From positions 1 through 17,688 of the forward strand of contig QNDP01000005.1 in NCBI GenBank assembly GCA_003645975.1: DNA of 17,688 bases, given 5' to 3'. How positions within the stretch are numbered: the first letter of the stretch is position 1; the number at the start of each line of letters is the position of its first letter. The notes beneath the pieces were generated by a model, which saw nothing but the letters and a program-made list of their open reading frames with translations, was not told where the DNA came from and made no database searches. Of the stretch, positions 7,286 to 14,801 are shown one piece after another. The translations under genes were made by a program, and so were the position numbers. This stretch comes from Candidatus Hydrothermota bacterium (GTDB lineage Bacteria > Hydrothermota > Hydrothermia > B15-G9).

Positions 7286-8369
7286 AGACATCTTCTTTGG
7301 CTTCAATGTGTTTCGATACATAACATTTCGGGCAGCATACGCTGCAGTCGTGGGGTTCATTGTGACTGTGTGGCTTGTGCCCAAGATCATAAAGTGGAGC
7401 GAGCGACATGCACTCAAGGAGCGCATATCCGAAGACGTCCCGGAACGCCACCGTGTGAAGGAAGGAACGCCGTCTTCGGGCGGACTTGCATTCATCGCTG
7501 GCGTAACAATTGCGGTAGTCCTTTTTGCGAAATTGACCAATCCGTTTATATGGGTCGCTCTTGGAACAACTATCTATTTGGGAATCATGGGATTCATCGA
7601 TGACAAAATCAAGCTGATGGGACACAAAAAGCGCGGGATGTCCAAAAGGTGGAAATTGATCTTGCAATCTGTGTTGGCGCTCGCTGTGTTCGCTTTCATC
7701 TTTCTGAAATACCCTGAAGGTGTCAAATTTAACGGAGAAATCGTTGATGCACGGACAGTTATACACAGCTTGTTTTTCAAAAGGGTGTGGATCAACCTAT
7801 CGTTTTTTTACCCCATTTTTCTCCTTTTTGTGTTTGTCGGCACGACCAACGCCGTGAACCTGACCGATGGCCTTGACGGACTTGCGGCTGGAGCCGCCCT
7901 ATCGCCCATAGCCGCCTTCACAATAGTTGCCTATGTCGAGGGACATGTGAAGATAGCACACTATCTCCATGTCCTTTTTATTCCGGGAATCGGCGAACTC
8001 TCGGTGTTCGGGGCAGCATTTTTCGGCGCTTTGCTCGGATTCCTTTGGTATAACTGCCATCCAGCCGAGATATTCATGGGCGATACTGGGTCGCAGGCGC
8101 TCGGCGGCGCTCTGGCTATCATGGCGATACTCACCAAGCAGGAAGTCCTGCTTGCAATAGCCGGTGGCCTTTTCGTCATAGAGGCCGTTTCCGTGATAAT
8201 CCAAGTTATCTATTTCCGCAGAACCGGCGGCAAAAGGTTCTTCCTCAGAGCGCCGATCCATCACCATTTTGAACTCAAAGGATGGCCTGAACCGAAGATC
8301 GTGGTCAGATTTTGGCTGATCTCACTGATATTTGCACTTTTCGCCATATCGACTTTGAAAGTGAGGTGA
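7257..8369 (+). CDS. mraY: Phospho-N-acetylmuramoyl-pentapeptide transferase MraY
   Basis: Integral membrane enzyme that transfers phospho-MurNAc-pentapeptide from UDP to undecaprenyl phosphate, making lipid I on the cytoplasmic face. The 370-residue protein has about ten hydrophobic segments and all family signatures: KEGTPSSGGL (68-77), the catalytic Asp pair in GFIDDKIKL (Asp115/116), NLTDGLDGLAAG (201-212), the catalytic-loop Asp in FMGDTGS (Asp276) and PIHHHFELKGW (333-343) with the HHH motif. The ATG lies inside the end of murF, with GGAGG (7243-7247) 9 nt upstream. This overlap and the gene order match the dcw cluster. Confidence 0.97.
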   Translation: MLYHLLYPLRDIFFGFNVFRYITFRAAYAAVVGFIVTVWLVPKIIKWSERHALKERISEDVPERHRVKEGTPSSGGLAFIAGVTIAVVLFAKLTNPFIWVALGTTIYLGIMGFIDDKIKLMGHKKRGMSKRWKLILQSVLALAVFAFIFLKYPEGVKFNGEIVDARTVIHSLFFKRVWINLSFFYPIFLLFVFVGTTNAVNLTDGLDGLAAGAALSPIAAFTIVAYVEGHVKIAHYLHVLFIPGIGELSVFGAAFFGALLGFLWYNCHPAEIFMGDTGSQALGGALAIMAILTKQEVLLAIAGGLFVIEAVSVIIQVIYFRRTGGKRFFLRAPIHHHFELKGWPEPKIVVRFWLISLIFALFAISTLKVR

Positions 8370-8376
8370 ATTTTTC

Positions 8377-9735
8377 ATGGATGTCGATTTTTTGAGGGAA
8401 CTTAAGGGCAAAAAAGTTACTGTTTTGGGAGGCGGAAAGTCGGGACTGGCGGCTGCTAAGCTCCTGAGAAGGCTCGGCGCAGAGGTGTTCCTGTCGGACA
8501 TCGCCCCACTTCCTGACGAGGTGAAGTCAAAATTGGACGAAATGGGAGTCCGTTTTGAGGATGGTGGTCACACGGAGCTCGCACTCGAAACCGAGATGAT
8601 CATCACAAGCCCCGGCGTCCCAATACATTCCGACATCATAAAGAAAGCAAAAAGCAGAGGGATCAGGGTCATCGGGGAGTTGGAACTTGGATTTCGAGCC
8701 ATAGACGGGACCGTCGTTGCGATCACCGGCACCAACGGAAAGTCCACTGTTTCCAGTTTGATAGCGCATATTTTGCGAAAACGGAATGTGTTTTTGTGCG
8801 GCAACATAGGAAATCCACTTTCGGAGTTCGCATTTAAAAAGGGCATCTTTGTTCTTGAAGTCTCAAGTTTTCAACTGACCACGATTGAGGAGTTCAGGCC
8901 TGCAATAGCGGCCATCCTGAACATCGCAGAAGACCACACAGATTGGCACGGTTCGTTTGACGAATATGTCCGTGCAAAGAGGATGATCACGAAAAATCAG
9001 CGCTCAAACGACCATCTGATTCTGAATTTCGACGAGCCGCTGGTGAGGGACACAGCGCTTGAGACATCCGCTAAGGTGCACTTTGTCAGTTTGAAAGAGG
9101 CTGTCAACGGCGCATTTTTCATGGACGGCGCACTGCTTGTGGAGTCGGATAACTATCATAAGGTGCTGTTGCAGGCAATCGACATGAAAATCAAAGGGTT
9201 ACACAACATCCAAAACGCACTGTTTGCGGCGGTCGCCGCAAAACTTGCAGGCGCTGACTTCGACGAGATCCGAGAGGGACTCCGAACCTTTGAAGGGTTG
9301 CCGCACAGACTCCAATTTGTGGATGTGATAAACGGCGTCGAGTTCATAAACGATTCCAAAGGGACAAACCCTCACGCCGTTGAATGGGCGCTTAAGGGGT
9401 TCAAAAAGAAGGTGATTTTGATAATGGGCGGCGAGGACAAAGGCGTTGATTTCACGCCGCTGGTCAATTCGGTTTGGCATAAAGTTAAACTTTTGATAGT
9501 CATGGGAAAAGCGAGACGGAAACTGAAGCGCGTTTTTGCCAACATCGTGCCCACAATAGAAGCTCAGAACATGGATGACGCCGTTCTGAAGGCCTATCGC
9601 GCCGCAGATCCAGGAGATACCGTCCTTTTGTCGCCGGGATGTGCGAGTTTTGACATGTTCAAAAACTACAAGGAAAGGGGGGAGAAGTTTGTCCATGCGG
9701 TCAAATATCTTAAGGCTCAAGAGGAGGGCGTATAG
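8377..9735 (+). CDS. murD: UDP-N-acetylmuramoyl-L-alanine--D-glutamate ligase MurD
   Basis: Cytoplasmic Mur ligase that adds D-Glu to UDP-MurNAc-L-Ala. It has 452 residues. Motifs: LGGGKSGLAAAKLL (17-30) in the Rossmann-like UDP-binding domain, ITSPGVP (76-82), P-loop ITGTNGKST (116-124), GNIGNPL (142-148), EVSSFQL (161-167), NIAEDHTDWHG (182-192), K201 at the carbamylated-lysine position, then GLPHRLQ, NDSKGTNPHA and a C-terminal SPGCASFDMFKNYKERG block. The gene starts 7 nt after mraY, and its ribosome binding site GAGGTGA (8363-8369) includes the mraY stop codon. Its end overlaps ftsW by 41 nt. It lies in its standard place between mraY and ftsW. Confidence 0.97.
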   Translation: MDVDFLRELKGKKVTVLGGGKSGLAAAKLLRRLGAEVFLSDIAPLPDEVKSKLDEMGVRFEDGGHTELALETEMIITSPGVPIHSDIIKKAKSRGIRVIGELELGFRAIDGTVVAITGTNGKSTVSSLIAHILRKRNVFLCGNIGNPLSEFAFKKGIFVLEVSSFQLTTIEEFRPAIAAILNIAEDHTDWHGSFDEYVRAKRMITKNQRSNDHLILNFDEPLVRDTALETSAKVHFVSLKEAVNGAFFMDGALLVESDNYHKVLLQAIDMKIKGLHNIQNALFAAVAAKLAGADFDEIREGLRTFEGLPHRLQFVDVINGVEFINDSKGTNPHAVEWALKGFKKKVILIMGGEDKGVDFTPLVNSVWHKVKLLIVMGKARRKLKRVFANIVPTIEAQNMDDAVLKAYRAADPGDTVLLSPGCASFDMFKNYKERGEKFVHAVKYLKAQEEGV

Positions 9736-10843
9736 CGCAAGGTTCGACCCGTTCATAGCCGTTCCCGTAGCTGTGCTGACCGTCATAGGGATAGTCGTGG
9801 TCTATTCGTCATCGTTCTACATATCCGCAAGGGAGTTCGGCATGGGGACAACGCATTTTTACTTCCTAATGAGGCACATAACCGCTTTGCTTGTCGGCGT
9901 TGTCGCCTTGTTCGTCCTGAGTGCGATTCCATCCGAAGAACTTCTGAAATGGTCTCGAATGCTCATCGTCATGTTGATAGGTTCGGTAATAGCGCTGCTC
10001 CTTTTTGGAAAGACAGTTGCAGGTGCAAAAAGATGGTTCAGGATAGCATCTTTTGGATTTCAACCCTCTGAGTTGGCAAAGGTCATTCTCGTTCTGTATC
10101 TTGCAGATTACATCGGCCGAAAACAGGTGATCGCATCCTTCAAAAAGGAGCTGCTCCCTCCACTCATAGTCATCCTCATGGTCGTAGTGCCTGTGGCATT
10201 TCAACCGAGTGTCTCGATGGCGTTTCTCCTTATGGCCATATCGCTTACGACACTGTTTTACGGAAATCTAAAGTTGAGATACATCTTTGTGCTTTCGCTG
10301 ATTGTGGCAGCGTTTTTCATCCTTCTTTACAAAACTTTTCCGCATGCCCGCATGAGACTCCACATGTTTTTGGGCGAAAAACCGTATCAGGTTAGGCAGG
10401 CGATGGCGGCTCTGGCCGAAGGTGGAATTTTCGGAGTCGGCGTAGGAAAGGGCATAATGAAATTCCTCTACCTCCCGACTCCCCACACCGACTTCATCTA
10501 TGCCGTCATAGGCGAAGAAATGGGGTTTGTGGGATCGTCAATCGTCGTTTTGATGTTCGCACTCATAGCGATGAGGGGATACAGGCTGGCTGGTGAACTG
10601 ATGTTGTTCGGCAGGAGATACTTGGCTGATTCGGTTCTGGCGTTCGGCCTTACAACGGCCATCGTTCTGACCGCATTCATCAACATTTCCATAGTGCTCG
10701 GAAAACTTCCGCCGACAGGGATCCCAATGCCCTTCATAAGTTACGGCGGATCAGCAGCTTTGGCCAACTTTTCCGCCGTCGGAATACTCCTATCACTCTC
10801 CTCAAAACTCAATCGATTGAAGGCTGAAAGACTTCCTGTCTGA
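9695..10843 (+). CDS. ftsW: SEDS peptidoglycan glycosyltransferase FtsW
   Basis: Polytopic membrane glycosyltransferase of the SEDS family, which polymerises lipid II at the septum with its partner class B PBP. It has 382 residues and about ten hydrophobic segments. Motifs: KRWFRIASFGFQPSELAK (112-129), PTPHTDFIYAVIGEE (261-275) with the conserved Asp266 thought to be catalytic in SEDS enzymes, and TGIPMPFISYGGSA (341-354). FtsW rather than RodA is inferred mainly from its place right after murD. ATG 9695 is chosen over an in-frame GTG at 9641 because a G-rich ribosome binding site (9677-9684) precedes it at 10 nt. An oddity is QPSVSM at 170-175, where many family members have QPDLGT. The usual downstream murG and murC are replaced by an opposing gene. 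Confidence 0.93.
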   Translation: MRSNILRLKRRAYSARFDPFIAVPVAVLTVIGIVVVYSSSFYISAREFGMGTTHFYFLMRHITALLVGVVALFVLSAIPSEELLKWSRMLIVMLIGSVIALLLFGKTVAGAKRWFRIASFGFQPSELAKVILVLYLADYIGRKQVIASFKKELLPPLIVILMVVVPVAFQPSVSMAFLLMAISLTTLFYGNLKLRYIFVLSLIVAAFFILLYKTFPHARMRLHMFLGEKPYQVRQAMAALAEGGIFGVGVGKGIMKFLYLPTPHTDFIYAVIGEEMGFVGSSIVVLMFALIAMRGYRLAGELMLFGRRYLADSVLAFGLTTAIVLTAFINISIVLGKLPPTGIPMPFISYGGSAALANFSAVGILLSLSSKLNRLKAERLPV

Positions 10844-10852
10844 GAAGCGACA

Positions 10853-10866
10853 TGGATTCAAATCCA
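10853..10866. terminator. Small inverted repeat between convergent ftsW and peptidase genes
   Basis: TGGATT and AATCCA form a short stem around a tiny loop, followed on the plus strand by a weak T-containing run. It lies between the stops of two convergent genes, where a bidirectional terminator is expected. The stem is short and not GC-rich, so this is a weak call. Confidence 0.25.
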
Positions 10867-10876
10867 AAATTTTCAA

Positions 10877-12103
10877 TCAAACACATCTCAACGATTTTGT
10901 TCGGCAGTATTCAAGCACTTTTTTCCTAATTCTGGGTGGGATTTCCCGTTTGAAAGGCATCTTTTTGGCAAAACCGAACTTAAGGATGAGGTTATGGGCT
11001 AATTTGAGGACAGGCTCTATGCCTTTCTCGGTTATCCAAGCGACTCTGTCCCCATCGGTGTGTCCAAGAGCGGACGGCAACCCGCCGACTCTGGCAAGGT
11101 TGATCGAAGGTATCCCTCTGAGACCAAAAGGGATGCAGTCGCTGCTATAAATCCCCTGTGATGCGGAAATGGACATCTGCAGTTCCTTAGCTGCTTTGAG
11201 GACAAAGCGTTTTAACTCGTAATTTCCAAGAATCACCGCTCTGTTCTGACCGAAGGTGTCCCCAACGACATCGATATTTATCTGGATGTCGATGAGTCCC
11301 AACATGTCCTCATGCTTCATAGCGTATTCGTAGCTTCCCACTAAACCTAATTCCTCACCGCTGAACCAGATAAATCGCACCTTCCTGTTCAGGCTCGGCC
11401 TCAGAGACTTCAACGAACGCGCAAGTTCCACGAGGACGGCAGTGCCACCGCCGTTGTCCGATGCACCGGGCGAAAATGCAACTGTGTCATAGTGAGCTGT
11501 TACGAGGATCTCATGTCGCCTGTTTCCGTAAACTGCAACTATGTTGTGTCCTGTGGACTTCTTTTGTTTGTATTCGCCATGAATTCGGACAAACTTGGCC
11601 ATCGATCGAAAGAGTTTGTAGCCAGTTTCATAGGAGATAGAGACTGCTGGCAGAACTTTGCCCATCTCTACGGCCTTGTAGGGCAGATGGTTTGTGGAAA
11701 TTCCACGCATCGGACCGGAGATCCTGATAAATCCTTTGGCACCATAAGACATCAATTTGAGAAGCTCTTTGGGAAGTATCGGTGAATAGGTCAAGACGAT
11801 TTTGTCCTTAACATCTTTTTCACGGGCAAATTTGACGGATTCCACAAAGGCTATTTTGCCCTCGACATCGAACGGCTTGGTCAACGAGAAAGGGCGTGCT
11901 GGATGGCGCTGTCCCTCAAACTCAATCCAGCCATCTCCTCGTTCAAATGTCAGGAGATCAAATTCCTCGACTTGTGGGTCATAACCCGCCTGTCGCAGTG
12001 CCGAGAGGATCAAATCCATAGCCTTCTGTTCTTCCGGACTGCCAGCAGTCCGCTCGAAATCAATTGACTGCAAAAACTCTAACGCCCTTTTTGAAGAGAG
12101 CAT
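10877..12103 (-). CDS. M28-family zinc metallopeptidase (aminopeptidase-like)
   Basis: A 408-residue di-zinc exopeptidase of the M28 family. All expected metal and catalytic positions are present: His204 and Asp206 in TAHYDT, Asp216 in ASDNGGG, the Glu pair 250/251 in SGEELGLVGS, Asp278 in NIDVVGD, and His348 in LGHTDGD. A protease-associated-like insert (about 83-175, with a GAKGFI segment) precedes the catalytic domain, as in many M28 proteins. No signal peptide or membrane segment is visible, so it is probably cytoplasmic, unlike many secreted M28 enzymes. ATG 12103 has a GGAGGAGG-type site (12111-12118). It lies 21 nt downstream of rsmE and is likely co-transcribed with it. The substrate is unknown: aminopeptidase is the family default, and a carboxypeptidase or amidohydrolase role is possible. 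Confidence 0.9.
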   Translation of the reverse strand: MLSSKRALEFLQSIDFERTAGSPEEQKAMDLILSALRQAGYDPQVEEFDLLTFERGDGWIEFEGQRHPARPFSLTKPFDVEGKIAFVESVKFAREKDVKDKIVLTYSPILPKELLKLMSYGAKGFIRISGPMRGISTNHLPYKAVEMGKVLPAVSISYETGYKLFRSMAKFVRIHGEYKQKKSTGHNIVAVYGNRRHEILVTAHYDTVAFSPGASDNGGGTAVLVELARSLKSLRPSLNRKVRFIWFSGEELGLVGSYEYAMKHEDMLGLIDIQINIDVVGDTFGQNRAVILGNYELKRFVLKAAKELQMSISASQGIYSSDCIPFGLRGIPSINLARVGGLPSALGHTDGDRVAWITEKGIEPVLKLAHNLILKFGFAKKMPFKREIPPRIRKKVLEYCRTKSLRCV

Positions 12104-12124
12104 CGTGCACCTCCTCCGTGCTTT

Positions 12125-12841
12125 TTATGACTTTTTTGACTTTGCAAACCACACTGCGAGCGCCACAATAGCGGCGGTCTCAACTCTCAACACCCTCACG
12201 CCCAAGTTAAAAAATGTAAAATTATGATTTTCAAGCAGATCCTTTTCATCGTCTGTAAATCCGCCTTCCGGTCCCACAACGATGGCAGCTCTTTCCTTCA
12301 GATTCAGTTCGATCAAGTGGGGTTCCGCATCGGGGTCGGCTGCGAGTTTCAACTCACAATCGGCCACGAGTTTTAGAGCATCTTCAAGGGAGGTTGTGCT
12401 GTAAATTTTTGGGATGGAAGCTCTTCCACATTGTTTGGATGCGGATATTGCGATTTTTCTCCACCGCTCGGTTTTCCCCGAAAGGGTTCGCTCGGTTCGA
12501 TTAAATCTAACGGGTATTATCCGATCAACTCCTATCTCAGTGGCTTTTTCTACCAAGAAATCCATTCTGGCGGGACGAGGGACGGCTGTAATGAGCGAGA
12601 CTTTGAGCTCAGGGTCTGCTGCCCAAGTGGTTTCAAGGACTTCTAAATATGCCTTTTGTCCTTTTAAATCGATTTCTTTAATTCTTGCGATGAATGCATG
12701 TCCTTCGCCGTCAATAATTCTTATCAGGGAACCGATTTTCAATCTGAGAACATGGACGGCATGATGAAACTCGTCTCCAACGAGTTGAGCGGATTTCAAA
12801 TTTCTTGAGAACAAATCATTTGGGACAAAGAAAGTGCGCAT
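12125..12841 (-). CDS. rsmE: 16S rRNA (uracil1498-N3)-methyltransferase RsmE
   Basis: SPOUT-class methyltransferase that makes m3U1498 in the decoding centre of 16S rRNA, using S-adenosylmethionine. It has 238 residues, typical of RsmE. Residues 1-70 are the PUA-like RNA-binding part, with the HHAVHVLRLKIG segment (26-37). The trefoil-knot SAM site is shown by VEKATEIGVDRIIPV (97-111), RWRKIAISASKQCGR (126-140), VVGPEGGFTDDE (188-199) and LGVRVLRVETAAI (213-225). The start at 12841 has no Shine-Dalgarno sequence. A TAAAAT hexamer at 12848-12853 sits 6 nt before the ATG, so a leaderless transcript is possible, although no good -35 box is seen. The gene lies 46 nt downstream of the tRNA operon on the same strand. 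Confidence 0.95.
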   Translation of the reverse strand: MRTFFVPNDLFSRNLKSAQLVGDEFHHAVHVLRLKIGSLIRIIDGEGHAFIARIKEIDLKGQKAYLEVLETTWAADPELKVSLITAVPRPARMDFLVEKATEIGVDRIIPVRFNRTERTLSGKTERWRKIAISASKQCGRASIPKIYSTTSLEDALKLVADCELKLAADPDAEPHLIELNLKERAAIVVGPEGGFTDDEKDLLENHNFTFFNLGVRVLRVETAAIVALAVWFAKSKKS

Positions 12842-12875
12842 GTCGATATTTTATGGCTTTTGTGTGGAATTGGGT

Positions 12876-12886
12876 AAAAAAAGAAA
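12876..12886 (-). terminator. T-rich tract after the last tRNA gene
   Basis: Reading on the minus strand, TTTCTTTTTTT begins one base after the discriminator of tRNA-Pro. There is no separate hairpin; the tRNA's own GC-rich acceptor and T arms would be the only preceding structure. It may end or attenuate the tRNA transcript before rsmE. Confidence 0.35.
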
Positions 12887-12887
12887 G

Positions 12888-12962
12888 TCGGGGCGAGTGG
12901 ATTTGAACCACCGACCTCTTGGTCCCGAACCAAGCGCGCTAACCAAACTGCGCTACGCCCCG
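12888..12962 (-). tRNA. trnP: tRNA-Pro (anticodon CGG)
   Basis: A 75-nt cloverleaf. The 7-bp acceptor stem is CGGGGCG/CGCCCCG. The anticodon stem CTTGG/CCAAG encloses loop TTCGGGA with anticodon CGG, reading CCG. The T arm has TTCAAAT. The discriminator is A and the CCA tail is not encoded. It is last in the five-tRNA unit, at the place where tufB stands in the equivalent E. coli operon. Confidence 0.96.
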
Positions 12963-12990
12963 ACGTGAGAGACCATTTTGATGGAGGGTA

Positions 12991-13063
12991 AGCCCACGCC
13001 CGGATTCGAACCGGGGACCTCTTCCTTACCAAGGAAGTGCTCTGCCTCCTGAGCTACGTGGGC
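12991..13063 (-). tRNA. trnT: tRNA-Thr (anticodon GGT)
   Basis: A 73-nt cloverleaf. The acceptor is GCCCACG/CGTGGGC. The anticodon stem CTTCC/GGAAG encloses loop TTGGTAA with anticodon GGT, reading ACC and ACU. The T loop is TTCGAAT. The discriminator is T and no CCA is encoded. It corresponds in position and anticodon to E. coli thrT. Confidence 0.97.
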
Positions 13064-13074
13064 GAAAAGACAAG

Positions 13075-13148
13075 AGCGGGAGACGGGATTCGAACCCGCG
13101 ACACCCAGCTTGGAAGGCTGGAACTCTACCAGGCTGAGTTACTCCCGC
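13075..13148 (-). tRNA. trnG: tRNA-Gly (anticodon TCC)
   Basis: A 74-nt cloverleaf. The acceptor is GCGGGAG/CTCCCGC. The anticodon stem CCAGC/GCTGG encloses loop CTTCCAA with anticodon TCC, reading GGA and GGG. The T loop is TTCGAAT. The discriminator is T and no CCA is encoded. It lies 11 nt upstream of tRNA-Thr(GGT) in the transcript and corresponds to glyT of E. coli. Confidence 0.97.
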
Positions 13149-13161
13149 TCGTTTTGACAAA

Positions 13162-13243
13162 TGGAGGGGGGAGGATTCGAACCCCCGAAGGCTAAGCCAG
13201 CGGGTTTACAGCCCGCCCCCTTTGGCCGCTTGGGTACCCCTCC
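13162..13243 (-). tRNA. trnY: tRNA-Tyr (anticodon GTA)
   Basis: An 82-nt tRNA with the long variable arm typical of bacterial tRNA-Tyr. The acceptor is GGAGGGG paired with CCCCTCC. The anticodon stem GCGGG/CCCGC encloses loop CTGTAAA with anticodon GTA. The T loop is TTCGAAT. The discriminator is A and no CCA is encoded. It corresponds to tyrU of E. coli. Confidence 0.97.
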
Positions 13244-13252
13244 GTATTTAAA

Positions 13253-13325
13253 AGCTGGCGGAGGGATTTGAACCCCCGACCTGGTGATTACAAATCACCT
13301 GCTCTACCGGCTGAGCTACGCCAGC
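13253..13325 (-). tRNA. trnT: tRNA-Thr (anticodon TGT)
   Basis: A 73-nt cloverleaf. The acceptor is GCTGGCG/CGCCAGC. The anticodon stem GGTGA/TCACC encloses loop TTTGTAA with anticodon TGT, reading ACA. The T loop is TTCAAAT. The discriminator is T and no CCA is encoded. It is first in the transcript, about 40 nt downstream of the predicted start, and corresponds to thrU of E. coli. Confidence 0.97.
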
Positions 13326-13371
13326 CCATATCCTTACAATCTTTTCAAAGAGTTTTGTTAAAGGGGCTAAT

Positions 13372-13400
13372 AATTTAGCGCCACCTAAATTAACTGTCAA
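13372..13400 (-). promoter_or_regulatory. Promoter of the five-tRNA operon
   Basis: On the minus strand a perfect TTGACA (13395-13400) and TAAATT (13372-13377) are 17 bp apart. The expected start is near 13365, leaving a leader of about 40 nt before tRNA-Thr(TGT). This is the strongest promoter match in the window, fitting for a stable-RNA operon. Confidence 0.75.
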
Positions 13401-13414
13401 GGTGTTCAGTTAAT
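13389..13414. repeat. Perfect 8-bp inverted repeat overlapping the tRNA -35 box
   Basis: ATTAACTG and CAGTTAAT are separated by 10 nt. On the minus strand the repeat begins one base after the lipoprotein stop codon (13416-13418), and its second arm shares TGACA bases with the -35 box. It could be an operator for the tRNA promoter, or an AT-rich hairpin ending the upstream transcript. The sequence alone does not decide. Confidence 0.5.
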
Positions 13415-13415
13415 G

Positions 13416-14771
13416 TTAGTTAGAACAGGTGAGTGGAATTTGTGCCATGATTTCAAACACATCCGTGTCAGTCCACTCGTTTAGGGCATCATCAAGCGCA
13501 GCTTCATAAGGGATCCCGTCAACAGCGGATGAGTTCTCCAACCCACCAGCAACCCAACATTTTATGTTGATGACATCGGTCTGTAGCATCCCGCCTATCA
13601 TGTCCCAAGGGATAGCTATCTCGATGGCCGCCAATCCGTTGCGCTGATCACCGGTGAACGCATATTGGCTGTTCTGTAAGTCATGATACTCCCATCCTCC
13701 GGCTGTGAATTCACATAGCTGTGCAGCACCTATATCCGCAGTCTCCGCATTCCACCAGAAATAGACTTCGTAATCCACACCGACGCCCGAAAATCCTATC
13801 AGCCGGTTCCAGCAATCGACTGTGTCATCCTCGAAGCCGCCGTCTCGAATGTCCAACGCAATACCATAGGCCAACTCCCAATTGGACAGGTTGTAGGTCG
13901 AGATGGCTATGTAGAGGTTTTGGTCATCGTAAGCTGCATAAAGCCCATGAAGGTTGGCGCCTTGCAAATCAGGAGATGAGATCTGCGATGTGTCAATAAG
14001 TTGCCATCCCTCAGATAGATCTATCACGCCATCCAAGACGATGCCTCCGGTGGTGGGTTCAAGTCGGAGGATGACTTCTGTCGTTTCACCCTGAGCAACA
14101 AAGACATCGAAAGCGGTATCCGAGACATATCCGGAAGCCGCTGCGATTACAGTGTAAGTTCCTTCACTTAGTCCGGTAAACTCGAAGTCGCCGTCAAGCG
14201 TATCCGAAGTCGTTGATTTTACCAAACTACCAGAGGTGTCAAGCAGGCTGACAGTAGCTGTCGGATAGGGTGGGGAGTCGATATCCGTAAATTCAACAGT
14301 TCCGATAATGACTCCGCCAAGCTCCTGTTGGACCAGCTCAAACTCATAATAGAGTGTGTTTTCGTTAAAAGTTACCCTCCAGAGACCGGATTGTGGAATG
14401 GAAACCTCTATATGCTGACCGAGTCCGCTGGCGTTTGGAACAGCATATCCTGTCAGACTATCGGGTTTAACCACATGGGTATCGCCGTAAGCCACTTCCC
14501 AATTTCCGTTTGGAACAAATTTGAACTGAACCATTCCTTCTGTGAGCCTTTGTTCGGTCTGCCAAGTCCAGTCGTCCACGAGTTCCATCAACGGGGCGTT
14601 CTCCAGATCCCAATCGTTGAAACTCCCGACAAATTGCATCTTTTGCCAGTTGGTAAGGAATCGTCCTCCCGGTGGACTGAAATCCGGCTCGTTCAGCTCC
14701 TTGCATCCCTCGAACAAAAGAGCTGAGAGTGTCAACACACTGAGCAACACATATAAAATTTTGCGGTTCAT
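13416..14771 (-). CDS. Predicted multidomain lipoprotein: CBM48/E-set-like, carboxypeptidase-regulatory-like, DOMON/CBM9-like
   Basis: A 451-residue protein of unknown function. It has a positively charged N terminus and hydrophobic stretch ending at Cys23 (LLFEGC), a plausible but non-ideal lipobox because of Glu at -2. Residues about 45-145 resemble the glycogen-binding E-set fold, with VGSFNDW and VQFKFVPNGNWEVAYGD. Residues about 152-240 resemble a carboxypeptidase-regulatory beta-sandwich, with GTVEFTD, GDFEFTGLSEGTYTVIA and ASGYVSDT. Residues about 243-440 look like a DOMON/CBM9-type sandwich, with LDGVIDLSEGWQL, LYAAYDDQNLYIAI and AAIEIAIPWDMIG. The whole suggests an outer, ligand-binding envelope lipoprotein. 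Strong AGGAGGA site (14777-14783). It lies 30 nt downstream of the small membrane protein, last in its unit. Confidence 0.72.
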   Translation of the reverse strand: MNRKILYVLLSVLTLSALLFEGCKELNEPDFSPPGGRFLTNWQKMQFVGSFNDWDLENAPLMELVDDWTWQTEQRLTEGMVQFKFVPNGNWEVAYGDTHVVKPDSLTGYAVPNASGLGQHIEVSIPQSGLWRVTFNENTLYYEFELVQQELGGVIIGTVEFTDIDSPPYPTATVSLLDTSGSLVKSTTSDTLDGDFEFTGLSEGTYTVIAAASGYVSDTAFDVFVAQGETTEVILRLEPTTGGIVLDGVIDLSEGWQLIDTSQISSPDLQGANLHGLYAAYDDQNLYIAISTYNLSNWELAYGIALDIRDGGFEDDTVDCWNRLIGFSGVGVDYEVYFWWNAETADIGAAQLCEFTAGGWEYHDLQNSQYAFTGDQRNGLAAIEIAIPWDMIGGMLQTDVINIKCWVAGGLENSSAVDGIPYEAALDDALNEWTDTDVFEIMAQIPLTCSN

Positions 14772-14801
14772 CTTGATCCTCCTAAAGCAAGTTAAATCTT
14801 C

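Noticed and set aside
9641..9694. GTG start for FtsW at 9641
   Set aside because: It would add 18 residues encoded within the conserved end of murD; ATG 9695 has a strong G-rich ribosome binding site.
12888..13325. Integration site or genomic island at the tRNA cluster
   Set aside because: No integrase and no direct repeat of a tRNA 3' end is visible in the flanks; the cluster looks like a normal operon.
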